Source of the DNA: Xestospongia bergquistia
Lineage: Eukaryota; Porifera; Demospongiae; Haplosclerida; Petrosiidae
NCBI GenBank assembly: GCA_963965975.1
Contig: OZ014414.1
Span: 4,997,501-5,061,500, forward strand
Reading direction: 5' to 3'
Length of the DNA stretch: 64,000 nucleotides
Every line of letters begins with the position of its first letter. Within the stretch, counting starts at the first letter, position 1. Under the pieces are notes generated by a model. It was not told the origin of the DNA, did not search any database, and worked only from the letters and a program-made list of their open reading frames with translations. Shown here piece after piece: positions 35,380 to 45,892 of the stretch. The translations under genes were made by a program, and so were the position numbers.

Positions 35380-35661
35380 CTAAAATTTATCTTTAGTGAG
35401 TGATGATGACCTCTCAGACCAAACACGTTGGCACCTTTGACAGCCACAACGATTGAGAATGTCCAGTATTTCTTGCTTTCTTTGGTGAGCCAACATTTGA
35501 AAAATAACAGAATCGCTTAGTTGTAAAATGCTCCGGTTAGTCAACATGTACAAAAGACTTACCCTCGCCCTCCAAAAGCAGAACAGCGTGGAGCGCACAC
35601 TTGGTTTCACACTGCTTGCTGAGTTGGAGCAAAACATTCCTGGCAGCGTGAATGAGAGCAC
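35380..35661 (-). pseudogene. Segment B of U2
   Basis: An open stretch of 93 codons. The first part is in a different frame from U3 and U4 because 8-10 bases of the 'cagcagttcctcc' block are missing. It then reads 'QEILDILNRCGCQRCQRVWS' and 'ERSSSLTKDKF'. After KDKF it stops, where U3 and U4 continue. A damaged copy. Confidence 0.5.
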
Positions 35662-35705
35662 TCATCTCCAAGTTGGCTTGTGCCTCATCTCCATATTAGC
35701 TTGTG

Positions 35706-35966
35706 CTATTCGCTCCCACAGCTGCCGGAATGGATGCACTGGTTCACACCTTGCAAGATGTGAGCAAGGTGATCGAAAAACATGCAGTGCTCTCTTTGAG
35801 GGCGATTTAATTCAGGTATCTTCGCCTCTTTGACTGTGAGCATGTTTATGGAACCACTTCTACTGCCACTAATGGCAGAAGCATTGGTACTGCTAAGAGC
35901 AGCTGCAGTCATAGTACTACATGTCAAACTAGTCACAGTGTTTCCAGTACTAACATCACTATTCAT
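35706..35966 (-). pseudogene. Fused A-B ORF of U2, 86 codons
   Basis: The Ser/Thr/Ala-rich start MNSDVSTGNTVTSLTC runs in frame through IPELNR directly into the B-type sequence 'HCMFFDHLAHILQGVNQC', ending CGSE-stop. The stop codon position (TAG after GSE) is shared with all other B copies. The fusion arose by a deletion of about 330 bases relative to U3 plus U1. No recognised domain. Confidence 0.5.
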
Positions 35967-36591
35967 TTCAACACTACTAAAGTTTAATTGTTAATATCAC
36001 ACGTGTATATACAACTAATTGTTAGTTAGTACATTTATGTATAATACAATGAAATGCTCTCCGTCAATCAAAGACTTGACAATTTCTTTAATGTCAGCCA
36101 TAATTCACTAAACTTGAGTTGAGAATAACAGAAATAAAATTCACCTTCACACCTTGAATTAATTAATTTAATTAATGTTGAAACTCGGGTGTACCAATCT
36201 AAGGTTTGCAAAATTTTAACCCCTTGTATTGCATAACTTTCCTTCGATTTTCTAAGTTTTAAGCACTAAAATACACACCAAAGAAGTTAATTTTTAATCT
36301 CTTGTCTACCATAACTTTACCTCTAAAAGTATACATAAAATAATTCCTTTAGCTGTTATACTTTTGTCTTTTAAATCAATGGTTGCTTCTCCTTTTGGGC
36401 TTTTTTCAATGCAGAAGCTAGAATAACACAGATATTATGACACTTATCGTTTCCTATATTATATATATATACATATCCCTAGAGCGGCAGCATGATATCA
36501 ACAGAGTAGCTACCCTACACTCTTTGTGCTTGTGCACAAAGCGAAATTGCAGTTAGTCTGTCTATAGCTCTCCCTCCACTTTTTTCCTCTG

Positions 36592-36843
36592 TCAGAAGTC
36601 TATGCAAGTGGGAATACATATGCAACAGTGACAACAAGCTGTAATTGTGCTTACTGATAGTTTGTTGTAGTGCTGTGAGCACAACAATATCTGTGTTGAA
36701 GAAGAAATGAAACAATCATGACACAATTGGTTACAGAACTTACAGTTCTTTTTACCCTCCTCTTTCTCCTGCCAATGTTGGGACATTCCCTCACCATACA
36801 TTGCTGCAGAATTAAACAAACACAATAATATAATAATGTACAT
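36592..36843 (-). CDS. Segment D of U3, 83-codon cysteine-rich ORF
   Basis: The ORF lies inside U3, after the C segment. After the in-frame MYGEGMSQHWQEKEEGKK, which follows a TTCTGCAG acceptor, the ORF reads 'NCKFCNQLCHDCFISSS' (C-x2-C-x3-C-x2-C), 'ILLCSQHYNKL' and 'CCHCCICIPTC'. The cysteine spacing suggests a small zinc-binding module. No known family fits. The same block is recognisable at 34.2, 29.6, 41.8, 43.95 and 56.5 kb. A 53-base GT-AG intron could be removed from it in the alternative frame, so the true reading is open. Confidence 0.4.
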   Translation of the reverse strand: MYIIILLCLFNSAAMYGEGMSQHWQEKEEGKKNCKFCNQLCHDCFISSSTQILLCSQHYNKLSVSTITACCHCCICIPTCIDF

Positions 36844-37583
36844 GTTTGTGCATCCATTTGTGTTTGCTCACGTTGTAGGCATTACTTGTTGCAGAAATGC
36901 ATGCAATGGACTATAGCTGTAGTATTGACTTACGGGGGAGCAACAGGAGAAAGAGGATCAGAAGAAGGAGGTATAGGAGGATCAGAAGAAGGAATATGAT
37001 GATCTGAGACAACATCCATCATAGAGTTCTAAATTACCAGAAAGATCACAATATTTGTTTGACATTTTAGTCAAATCTCACTCATGTTGTCTAAAAGATT
37101 CTCATCCTCAGGAACATCGCTCATCTGCAGTAAGAAACAAACAAACAGTAACACCAGTGACCCAAACACTTGTAGAAACTTTCAATTTTCAGCTGCTCAA
37201 TCAAAAAAGTCAGCAACGGAGCCTGGCAGCCTCTAGGTGATACTTATTGCAACCTATATTATATATATATATCTATCACTAGAGCAGCAGTGTGATAAAG
37301 CAAAAATCATGTCAATAAAATTATATGTAAATAAAAAATATGTAAGTAAAATTACCTAAAGTTGAATATAGTTTCCTTTAATATTGTATATTTTAGTCTG
37401 TGATGGTACCTAAATTAAAAGGAAGTGACATTGATGCATAACTTATATACAATGTTTCAGCTTACTTTTTTACTGTAGTTACTTTTGTCCCTTCAGACTA
37501 ACTAACCTATGCTTGTTGTGCCTGTGCATGAAGCGAAAGGGCAGTTTGTCTCCCTATATCTCTCTCTCCATTTTTTCCGACTG

Positions 37584-38096
37584 TCAGAAGTCTTTGCAAA
37601 TGGGAATACATATGCAACAGTAATAAATACCTGTAATTGTGTTTACTGAGAGGTTGTCAAAGTGTTGTAAATTTTTCGTAAATGTGTGACTTCCATACAA
37701 GGAGGTTTTGCCAGTGTTTGAGTATTTTTTGGCAACAACCGTCAATGCACATTGACTGGCAGTACAGGCGAGGTCACTGTTAATTTCAAATTTATCTTCA
37801 GTGAGTGATGATGACCTCTCAGACCAACCACGTTGGCACCTTCGACAGCCACAACGATTGAGAATGTCCATTATTTCTTGCTTTCTTTGGTTATTGAGGT
37901 GGCGAGCCAACATTTGAAAAATAACAGAATTGCTAGGTTGTAAAATGCACCAGTTAGTCAACATGTACAAAAGACTTACCCTCACCAGCAGTTCCTCCAA
38001 AAGCAGAACAGTGTGGAGCATGCACTGGGTTTCACACTGCTTGCTGAGTTGGAGCAAAACGATCCTGGCAGCGTGAATAAGACCACTCATCTCCAT
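37584..38096 (-). CDS. Segment B of U3, 170-codon ORF
   Basis: The longest open copy of B, inside U3 downstream of segment A. It begins MEMSGLIHAARIVLLQLSKQ, an amphipathic helix. It continues 'LLLEELLVRVSLLYMLTN', then 'VIFQMLARHLNNQRKQEIMD' and 'ILNRCGCRRCQRGWSERSS'. A Thr/Lys-rich part follows and it ends in a short Cys-rich tail. The U4 copy (40866-41258) stays open over 130 codons with conservative changes, so the frame has been kept in at least two copies. A GTAAGT and CCTAG pair 47 bases apart lies within the ORF, with a TTGACTAAC branch-like site, and removing it would change frame. Just upstream a 23-base block is tandemly duplicated. No recognisable fold, signal peptide or membrane segment is seen. 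Confidence 0.45.
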   Translation of the reverse strand: MEMSGLIHAARIVLLQLSKQCETQCMLHTVLLLEELLVRVSLLYMLTNWCILQPSNSVIFQMLARHLNNQRKQEIMDILNRCGCRRCQRGWSERSSSLTEDKFEINSDLACTASQCALTVVAKKYSNTGKTSLYGSHTFTKNLQHFDNLSVNTITGIYYCCICIPICKDF

Positions 38097-38255
38097 GTTG
38101 GCTTGTGCCTCATCTCCATATTAGCTTGTGCTATTCACTCCCACAGCTGCTGGAATGGCTGCACTGGCTCACACCTTGCAACATGTGAGCAAGATGATCG
38201 AAGAAGATGCAGTGCTCTCTTTGAGGACCAATTTACCCATCTGTCACAAGTAAAC

Positions 38256-38535
38256 CTATAAGAGTAGATCGTGTACAGAAATATAAATCAGTGTGTACTT
38301 ACAGCGCTCTCTCCCTTCATCCGTTATATAATACAAACTGTTGGCGTTTGGCCCAAAATAAGCTTTTAAGCTCTCTACAGGGAGAGATCCCTCAGAATCA
38401 AGAGCTAGTTCTCTATCTTCAACGACTACGAAATCCATTTCTGTAAAACGTCGCGAGAACGATTTAATTCAAGTATCTTTGCCTCTTTGACTGTGAGCAT
38501 GTTTATGGAACCACTTCTAGTGCCAGTGATGGCAC
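38256..38535 (-). CDS. Segment A (second part) of U3
   Basis: From the Met at 38438 the ORF reads MDFVVVEDRELALDSEG, 'SLPVESLKAYFGPNANSLYY' and 'ITDEGRERCK', followed by a TGTAAGTA donor. The acidic/hydrophobic pattern is protein-like. The upstream Ser-rich part (38450-38535) is cut short by the pogo element at 38538. This copy is uninterrupted across the TTAA where U1 carries piggyBac. Family unknown. Confidence 0.45.
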
Positions 38536-38537
38536 TA

Positions 38538-40248
38538 CTGTAAATCCCTTTATTTATGTGTCCCTTTATTTTAGCAATTTGAGCATTTTACATCATAAAA
38601 CATCCTTTTATTTTGGCGATTTGAAAATTAGCATTAGTATACAGAACAGCTGAAAACAGTTTAGGATGCATGATTATTAGAGTTCAGTCAGTGATAGAAT
38701 CCATGATGCTAGCCTTTACAAATCCTTCTATGATGACGTCACTGGAAATATGTGAAACAGCTTCAATGAGCCATCTGGCATGTAGTGGCTTAAGAACTGA
38801 TATGCGAAGATCCGGTTTGATATTTTCTAGCTCTACTCCATCACCCAACTGTTTTTTGACTAGATCTGCATACCAACTAATGAAGCAAACCTTTAGTTCC
38901 TGTTTGAACACTTGGTTAACCGTAAGGTCTAGTGGCTGGAGTTCTCCAGTGCAATTAGCTGGTATAAAGATGCATTTGATGTGATTTCTTTCCAGTAATT
39001 GAAGTATGCTATTACAGCAAAAACGTCAAAAAGAGCAAGAGCAAAAGATCCTTCTCTAAGTCCAATCTTTCTCTGGTGGACTGCACTTAAGGGACAAGAA
39101 CAAAGTCTATGAAGTGTAGCATAGTATCATCTGTGCTCCAATGGGTCTCTGAGTGATGAATGTCCCATCCAGGAGGAAAAATAATGTCAGGATGGCATTT
39201 GTTTGCTTTTCCACAGTAGATCAAGTGTGGAGGGAGAAGAAACCCAGACATTGTGCATGACAAAAGAACAGTCATCTCTCTCTTATCTTCCTTCCCGATA
39301 ACATTAACTTGCTTTGACCCTTCCTCTGTGCACTCACTAGTAGGCACATATTTAGCACCAGTCTGGTCACAATTTATAATCAGCTCAGGTGGGATATTGT
39401 GATCTTTAACGCAATCAACAATACGCTTGAGACATGCCAGTTTTATCTAAGAGAAGTTCACGGGAACCTTACGAGCAGCCTTTGTTGCCTTTTGCTTAAC
39501 ATAATTCATCCTGGTCATAAGAGAGTCTGCCCATTTCTTTCCTAATTGGATTGTTACCCCATGTGCTCACACAACAGAGAAGGATTGTTGTGCTCAACAA
39601 TTCCCCTAGCAGCAGCTATAACAGTAGCTCTATTGACAATTCCACCGGCTAAGCGCAACTTTCTGATATAATCTTGAACACTTGAATCTAAATTTCCCAG
39701 CTTGAGTGGTCCTCCACGGAGGTGGTGCTCAAGTCTTGTGACTGGCTCGCCTGTACGGTTCTGTCTTAAGGCTTCGTAGTAGCGTTTTTTAAAACCCCGC
39801 ACAGTACTCTTGCTCAGAGGCTTTCCCACTTCCCTAGAAAACCTTTCTATAGCTGCCTTGTTGCCTGATTCTGCTGCAAACTTCCCGATTTTAGCGCGAA
39901 GTTCAGGCGAGTAGAACGTGTAAGTACCTCGTGGTTGTTTGCGTCTATCTTGAGACTCCATGGCTTCCACAACGTTGGTATTCGCTTTAGCTACCTTATG
40001 CTCTTTCTCTTTCGTCTCATCCTTGGATGGATCAGGTAGATACGGCTTGCTAGAAACACTCGAGAACCAGCGGTAGAGAGACATTGTCGTTCTGCACGCG
40101 TAAAGTCATGCAACGTGCGCTGCAGTTTAGTAACACGTGGAAATCACGTGATTAATTAAATTTTTAACCATTCATTAATTTTAGCGACTAGGAAGAAATC
40201 GTGAAACTCGCGAAAATTAAAGGACTACATACATAAAGGGATTTACAG
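38538..40248 (-). mobile_element. pogo-type element, 1711 bp, TA-flanked
   Basis: Ends are CTGTAAATCCCTTTAT (left) and ATAAAGGGATTTACAG (right), an inverted match extending imperfectly for about 40 bases, with TA on each side (38536-38537, 40249-40250). It contains one transposase gene on the minus strand. The left flank is segment A of a repeated unit, but the right flank is the B-C spacer of another unit, so the two flanks were not contiguous in any other copy. Confidence 0.88.
38684..40084 (-). pseudogene. pogo-type DDE_1 transposase remnant
   Basis: Met at 40084 opens 176 codons: a Lys/Glu-rich lead, then 'RGTYTFYSPELRAKIGKFAA' and 'ERFSREVGKPLSKSTVRGFK', which fit the helix-turn-helix DNA-binding region of pogo-like transposases, up to 39554. 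39087-39347 holds 'VNVIGKEDKREMTVLLSCTM' and 'PDIIFPPGWDIHHSETHW' of the DDE domain. 38684-38911 holds 'NQVFKQELKVCFISWYADL'-type C-terminal sequence. The parts are in different frames with several stops between (39350-39550, 38915-39085), so the enzyme is dead. Confidence 0.8.
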
Positions 40249-41485
40249 TAGTAAAATTGCCTAATGTTGAATATAGTTTCCTTTAATATTGTATATTTTG
40301 GTCTGTGCTGGTACAGAATTAAACAAACACAATAATATAATAATGTACATGTTTGTGCATCCATTTGTGTTTGCTCACGTTGTAGGCATTACTTGTTGCA
40401 GAAATACATGCAATGGACTATAGCTGTAGTATTGACTTATGGGTGGTGGAACAGGAGAAGGAGTATGAGAAGGAATAATGGCAGGATCAACAGATGGACG
40501 AATGAGAGGATCAGAATTTTCTGTGACAACATCCATCAAAGGGTTCTAAATTGCCATAAAGATCACAATAATTGTGTGATATTTTAATCAAATCTCACTG
40601 ACATAGTCTAAACGATTCTCATCCTCGCGGACATCACTCATCTGCAGTAAAAAACAAACAGTAACACCAGTGACGCAAACACTTGTAGAAACTTAAAATT
40701 TTCAGCTGCTCAATCCAAAAGTCAGCAACAGAGCCTGGCAGCCTCTAGGTGACACTTATTGCAACCTATATTATATATATACCTATCACTAGAGCAGCAG
40801 TGTGATAAAGCAAAAATCATATCAATAAAATTATATGTAAATAAAAAATACGTAAGTAAAATTACCTAATGTTGAACATAGTTTCCTTTAATATTGTATA
40901 TTTCGGTAACAACTTTCAATGCACATTGTCTGGCAGTACAGGCGAGGTCACTGTTAATCTCAAATTTATCTTTAGTAAGTAATGATGACCTCTCAGACCA
41001 AACACGTTGGCACCTTTGACAGCCACAACGATTGAGAATGTCCAGCATTTCTTCCTTTCTTTGGCGAGCCAACATTTGAAAAATAACGAAATCGCTAGGT
41101 TGTAAAATGCACCGGTTAGTCAACATGTACAAAAGACTTACCCTCGCCAGCAGTTCCTCCAAAAGGAGAACAGTGTGGAGCGTGCACTGGGTTTCACACT
41201 GCTTGCTGAGTTGGAGCAAAACATTCCTGGCAGCATGAATGAGAGCACTCATCTCCATGTTGGCTTGTGCCTCATCTCCATATTAGCTTGTGCTACTCAC
41301 TCCCACAGCTGCCGGAATGGATGCACTGGTTCACACCTTGCAAGATGTGAGCAAGGTGATCGAAAAACATGCAGTGCTCTCTTTGAGGACGATTTATACA
41401 ATTTGTTAAGCTGTCCTCTTTTGTTGTGCCTTGGCATACACTGAATCCCTCACTTCCTTTCCACTATAGAATTTGTTAAGAAGTA
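40249..41485 (-). repeat. Repeated unit U4, partial (B and C)
   Basis: 40866-41258 is segment B and 40440-40660 is C. Both are on the minus strand, in the order expected for the family if the unit runs from 41.4 kb down. D is missing. It is cut by the pogo element on the left. The right end (41385-41450) carries 'cgatttatacaatttgttaa', shared with the copy near 57.27 kb instead of segment A. Confidence 0.7.
40866..41258 (-). CDS. Segment B of U4, 130-codon ORF
   Basis: It begins MEMSALIHAARNVLLQLSKQ and continues 'LLLEELLARVSLLYMLTN', 'FVIFQMLARQRKEEMLDILN', 'RCGCQRCQRVWSERSS' and 'KDKFEINSDLACTARQCAL', then runs into the B-C spacer. It differs from U3 mainly by conservative substitutions and the loss of the HLNN insertion. 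Function unknown; see U3. Confidence 0.45.
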   Translation of the reverse strand: MEMSALIHAARNVLLQLSKQCETQCTLHTVLLLEELLARVSLLYMLTNRCILQPSDFVIFQMLARQRKEEMLDILNRCGCQRCQRVWSERSSLLTKDKFEINSDLACTARQCALKVVTEIYNIKGNYVQH

Positions 41486-42166
41486 TTAAATTCTACAATT
41501 ATATAAATAAGCATTTCCTCTCACTTCCATCTCATGGACTTTTCTTCTAATGATCCCATTAAGCTCATTCCACTTTTGTCGAGCTAAAAGAGCTGACGGG
41601 CAATTTTGATCAAATAGACAGAGCACAGGGAAAATTTTCACTTTACAATCGTTGTTTTTATGGAAGTAGATCAATCATAATGTCTGTTAGTGGACATCAA
41701 TAACATTTAATTAATTTTTGTATACTTTTAATACAATTGCTTACAGAACTTACAGTTCTTTTTACCTCCCTCCTTTTCCTGCCAATGTTGGGGCATTCCC
41801 TCACCATACATCGCTGCAGAATTAAACGAACACAATAATATAATAATGTACATGTTTGTGCATCCATTTGTGTTTGTTCACGTTGTAAGCATTACTTATT
41901 GCAGAAATGCGTGCAATGGACTATGGCTGCAATATTGACTTATGGGGGGGAGGAACAGGAGAAAGAGGATCAGAAGAAGGACGAATGGGAGGATCAGAAG
42001 AAGGATGAACAGAAGGATCTGAGACGACAACATCCATCAAAGGTTTCTAAATTGCCAGAAAGATCACAATAATTGTGTGACATTTTAATCAAATCTCACT
42101 CATGTCGTCTAAAAGATTCTCTAAAAGATTCTCATCCTCGCGGACCTCACTCATCTGCAGTGTTCT
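41486..42166 (-). repeat. Partial unit U5 (D and C only)
   Basis: 41735-41880 is segment D (KNCKFC block, lacking its second half). 41940-42150 is C, with 'RKDENLL'-like lead and Ser-Asp-Pro repeats. 41486-41700 is unassigned. The unit abuts the Ty3/gypsy integrase fragment at 42.16 kb. Confidence 0.55.
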
Positions 42167-42745
42167 GTGGCACAGGTTGAGAGCATAGTAATTAGTGTTT
42201 TGTTGAATCAACAACTCCATCTGATTGAGGGTGATAATGTGTTGTCTTTGATTTGTTTATTCGAAGGATATTACATATTTGTTGTAGCAGTTCTGATTCA
42301 AATTGTCTACCTTGATTGGAATGAAGTTGCTCTGGAAGACCAAAACGGCAGAAGAATTTGTCCACCAGTGCTCGAGCTACTGTAATAGCTTCTTGGTTTA
42401 GAATAGGGAATGCCTCCATCCAACGAGTGGAATAATCTCCTATGACCAACAGATAGGAGTTCCCAGCATCACTCTCTGGCAATGGTTCTAGTATATCCAC
42501 CGCTACTAATTGCATTGGGTAGCCTGTTTTAACCGGCTTTAGTGCTGCCTTCCGTTTTAGAGGAGGAGTTTTGCTAGCAGCACACACTGAGCAGGTTTGA
42601 CACCATCATCTAACATAGTTCCAGTGGCCAGGCCAGTAAAATCTTTGCTTCAATCAACTTAGTGTCTTTTCTTCACCTAGGTGACCTGCGACAGCTCCAC
42701 TGTGTAGTCCCTCAAGAATTTCTGGATGTAATTGTCTAGGAGCAA
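42167..42745 (-). pseudogene. Ty3/gypsy integrase fragment
   Basis: Minus strand: an HHCC zinc module (LHSGAVAGHLGEEKTL ... QTCSVC, 42590-42740) with two in-frame TGA codons, then the catalytic core 'MQLVAVDILEPLPESDAG', 'YLLVIGDYSTRWMEAFP', 'FGLPEQLHSNQGRQFES', 'THYHPQSDG'. The usual HSDQG motif reads HSNQG, so the second catalytic Asp is changed to Asn. Both ends are truncated. The upstream end is fused to a piggyBac 5' fragment. Confidence 0.9.
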
Positions 42746-43013
42746 CAATTTATTTGCTTTTAATGAAATAAATTATAATTAAATATTATAATACCTAAGT
42801 CTTCATCAAAAATGTCACTAAAATTGCTCTCTTCGTCATCGCTAAACAGCCTTACAATAACATCCTCTGTGGTTAATTTATCAGTCATCGTGTAATGTTT
42901 TCATACCTGTTAACTAAGGTGTTTTATGGTATAAGGGAGTGGTTTATTAAAGTAAAATTGGAAAAAAGGTCATGTTCTGTGAAATACTGTTGTTAGTGCG
43001 GAAAGGGTTATGG
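42746..43013 (-). pseudogene. 5' fragment of the piggyBac family
   Basis: On the minus strand from a CCCTTTCCGC terminus at about 43010, the leader (TTTAATAAACCACTCCCTTA) and first exon (ATG at 42888, MTDKLTTEDVIVRLFSD) match the complete element at 30409. The subterminal palindrome has been deleted. The copy breaks off within intron 1 at the gypsy integrase. The flanking TTAA is damaged. Confidence 0.85.
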
Positions 43014-44155
43014 ACTAACCAAGAATCCATTGAGTTGCTTCTAATATCTCCTTTAGTCTGGGAAGTATCCAAAACCTAATTCTAGCTGCAGTCAACTAAC
43101 TGACAATATTATACGCATAGTATACATATTCCACACAACTGAGCGCATTACATGTATATAACAACGCACAGCACTCTAACTGACTGAAGAAATTAAAAAC
43201 ATTGAAATGTCCATACTAGAGAAGACTAAATTCTAATCTATAAGCAGCAAAACTTTTAAAAAGTAACTTGAACTAAATGGCAAACTTCATACTGGTATAT
43301 ACAACTAATGCACTGTCATATTTGTTTTTATATTCACTACAGTAATACTAATAAACATTGAGAAGTTTTCTCTTCCAGCCAACAAGAACAAGTGACTTGG
43401 CTGTGTCTTCTGATGTAAGAAGTTCACATTCTTATGATTGTGGTGTTCCAGCTTTAATGGCTTCCATTAGTTTTGGGATACTCTTAAAGACATGTTTTGT
43501 TTTAGTGAGCGATTTATTGAACTGTTGATGATAATTGGCACTAGCATATATTAATGTGCACTGTACTATAGCCTAGTTTCAGTACAAAGTATGCAGATTT
43601 TAAATGAACACAATAACTTAATAATGTACGTGTTTGTGCGTCCATGTGTGTTTGCTCACATTGTAGGCATTACTCGTTGCAGAAATGCATGCAATGGACT
43701 ATGGATGAAGTGTTAGTGTAGTCGATTTTTCAAGCATCTATTTTCTTGTTTGGCTTATCATCTGGTTACAAAGTAACAAACAATTCCATCCCCAATGGAA
43801 ACTATTCATTGAAGTAGATCAATCATAATGTCTGTAAGTGGACATCAATAACATTTTAATTAATTTTTATATACTTTCAATGCAATTGCTTACAGAACTT
43901 ACAGTTCTTTTTACCTCCCTTCTTCTCCTGCCAATGTTGGGGCATTCCCTCACCATACATCGCTGCGGCATTTAACGAACACAATAATATAATAATGTAC
44001 ATGTTTGTGCATCCATTTGTGTTTGCTCACGTTGTAGGCATTACTTGTTGCAGAAATGCGTGCAATGGACTATGGTTGCAATATTGACTTACGGAGGGAG
44101 GAACAGGAGAAAGAGGATCAGAAGAAGGACGAACAGGAGGATCTGACACAGTTTC
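43014..44155 (-). repeat. Partial unit U6 and unit flanks
   Basis: 43380-43610 holds unit-flank sequence ('ttctagctttaatggcttct' variants). 43620-43700 and 43880-44060 repeat the C-D spacer and D lead. 44090-44150 ends in C-type GGATCAGAAGAAGG repeats. No ORF is preserved. 43070-43330 and 43730-43800 are unassigned. Confidence 0.55.
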
Positions 44156-45892
44156 ATTGCAGTACTGCAAGATGCTGATCTTGATAAGCAGGATTAACAA
44201 TTTCACTTTCTCACATTCAATTACAAATAGATCCAACAATCAATGTTGTCACCAACTAATGTTTTGTTATATTAATTATTTCAATGGTATTGTGCTGCTA
44301 TGTAGTGATTATAACCTACTATTGTCATCCCTATCATGCTCTTGTTTCTTTAGATTTTATAGCAGCATCCTTACATGGTTTTAATTTTTGTAGAAAAAAA
44401 TTTTATTTTTAGTTATTATTATTAGCTAGATAAGTAAATTAAAATGAATACTGAGTAAAAAAAAATAATTAGATCTACTATATAGTTATTTTGCCTTTTT
44501 TGTGAATTTAAGATTTCAAAAGTGAGCTTAACTCTAAATAAAACTAAAAAAAAGCATTTAGTAACAATTGAATTTACCAGATTGCATTTTCTTTTCATGT
44601 TTTTTAGTCTGAGTCACTTGTACGGACTTACATTAATTTCATCCTGTGTATTTTGATGGAAGTTTTTGACAAAAGTAAACCTATAACTTACTTCTTTTGG
44701 TTTTCCCCTGGATCACTTCATCACTCTTTTTACATAGCAATCAACATATAGTCCACACTAAAAATATGGAAACAACTTACCTTCATTTTTCAGTGGTTTT
44801 AATATTAGTAGGAGCCCTCTTCTGTCCATTATTGAACAAAGTAAAGAAGGAAAAAAAAGGTTTTGTCGTGCAGCAAATTTTGAAATGTATCAGTTTGTTT
44901 ATCTTACCTTTGGAACATAACTATGAACCTCCTAGTTAGAAAATTAAAAAGGGACAAATGATCTCAATCAAATTCATCTTCACTACTATCTTCATCAAAT
45001 TCTATTTCCTATTTGAAAGAATAGAGTCATGTTAAAAATTTAATTTGAGTGCAGAGTAAAATTAGCAATAATACGAATATTATTTTATCATTTCCTTTCT
45101 CTGACTCTTGTACATCATCCTATTAAAAAATATTACTATGGACAAGTCTAACACTTTGGATTAGAGAAGATACAAAGAGTTCATGCAATTATCTTATCTA
45201 TGCATATCAATATAACAATGCTTAAAGCTTAAAGAAATCCATCTTACTATCATAAATAGCTAAAACAAAACAATTCAATATTAAAAGATGTGAGAAGGTA
45301 TAAAACCAAAGTAGCTGGACCAAACAGAAAGTTTGAACTTACATCCTAGACTAACAGTAAACACTGTTAAAACCTTTGTATATCTGTGTTTAATGTGTGC
45401 TAATTTCATTTGTCACTTTCAATTGTCACATATAACAATAGAACAAAATTAAGTGTAGAAACATACCACATATTCTAAAATAATTGTAAGCCTGCATCCA
45501 AAAAGTATGTATAAATGTAATAAACACCTTACATTAGTATAGTTTTAATGTATCAAGTATAAATTATGCTTACAGACTCTCACTTGAATTTCTGTATCAC
45601 CACCATCACTCTTTTCATAATGGAGAAACAAAATAGAAACAATAACTTGTGCTGTTATGCTTATGTATAAATAAATATACTACTACTTCTATTGATTGCA
45701 TGTAGTTAGTTCTTAATACATATATAAAAAGTATTTTAAAAAGTATATACCTCTTCTGATACATTTAAATGTTTTCTTAACTCTTATGTAGCCTGAAATG
45801 AACATAATTGTTAACTTCTATTTCAAGGTTATTCATAATATTTATTGATTTTAACATACTATTTGTTTCCTTTTCATCTCATTAATTGCTGA
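44156..45892. other. AT-rich stretch, possible small acidic exons
   Basis: No gene is established. On the minus strand several short open pieces bounded by AG and GT are acidic, for example about 44950-44990 (FDEDSSEDEFD), 45085-45122 and 45560-45612 (SDGGDTEIQV), and 45753-45790. They may be exons of the gene whose exons lie at 45893-46325, but phases could not be made to fit throughout. Confidence 0.3.

Larger units (their letters stand above)
33509..35966 (-). repeat. Repeated unit U2 (~2.46 kb)
   Basis: In minus-strand order the unit holds A fused to B (35706-35966), B (35380-35661), C (34500-34740), D (34140-34390) and a non-coding tail with 'accccttgtattgcataact' (33510-34050). The tail is nearly identical to 35970-36510 of U3. 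A deletion joins A (IPELNR) to B (REHCMFFDHLAHILQG), removing the part of A that U3 keeps. C reads (D/S)P repeats such as 'SSDSLIPPSADPAIIP' in a frame with one stop. Confidence 0.8.
35967..38535 (-). repeat. Repeated unit U3 (~2.57 kb), best preserved
   Basis: Order on the minus strand: A (38256-38535, N-terminal part removed at the pogo insertion), B (37584-38230), C (36950-37130), D (36590-36845), non-coding tail. The empty piggyBac target is at about 38363-38372. C reads 'PSSDPPIPPSSDPLSPVAPP' before a GTAAGT donor. The exon carrying it begins near a CTGCAG acceptor and an ATGAGCGA that occurs in all C copies and always ends in the same TGA. Confidence 0.8.
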
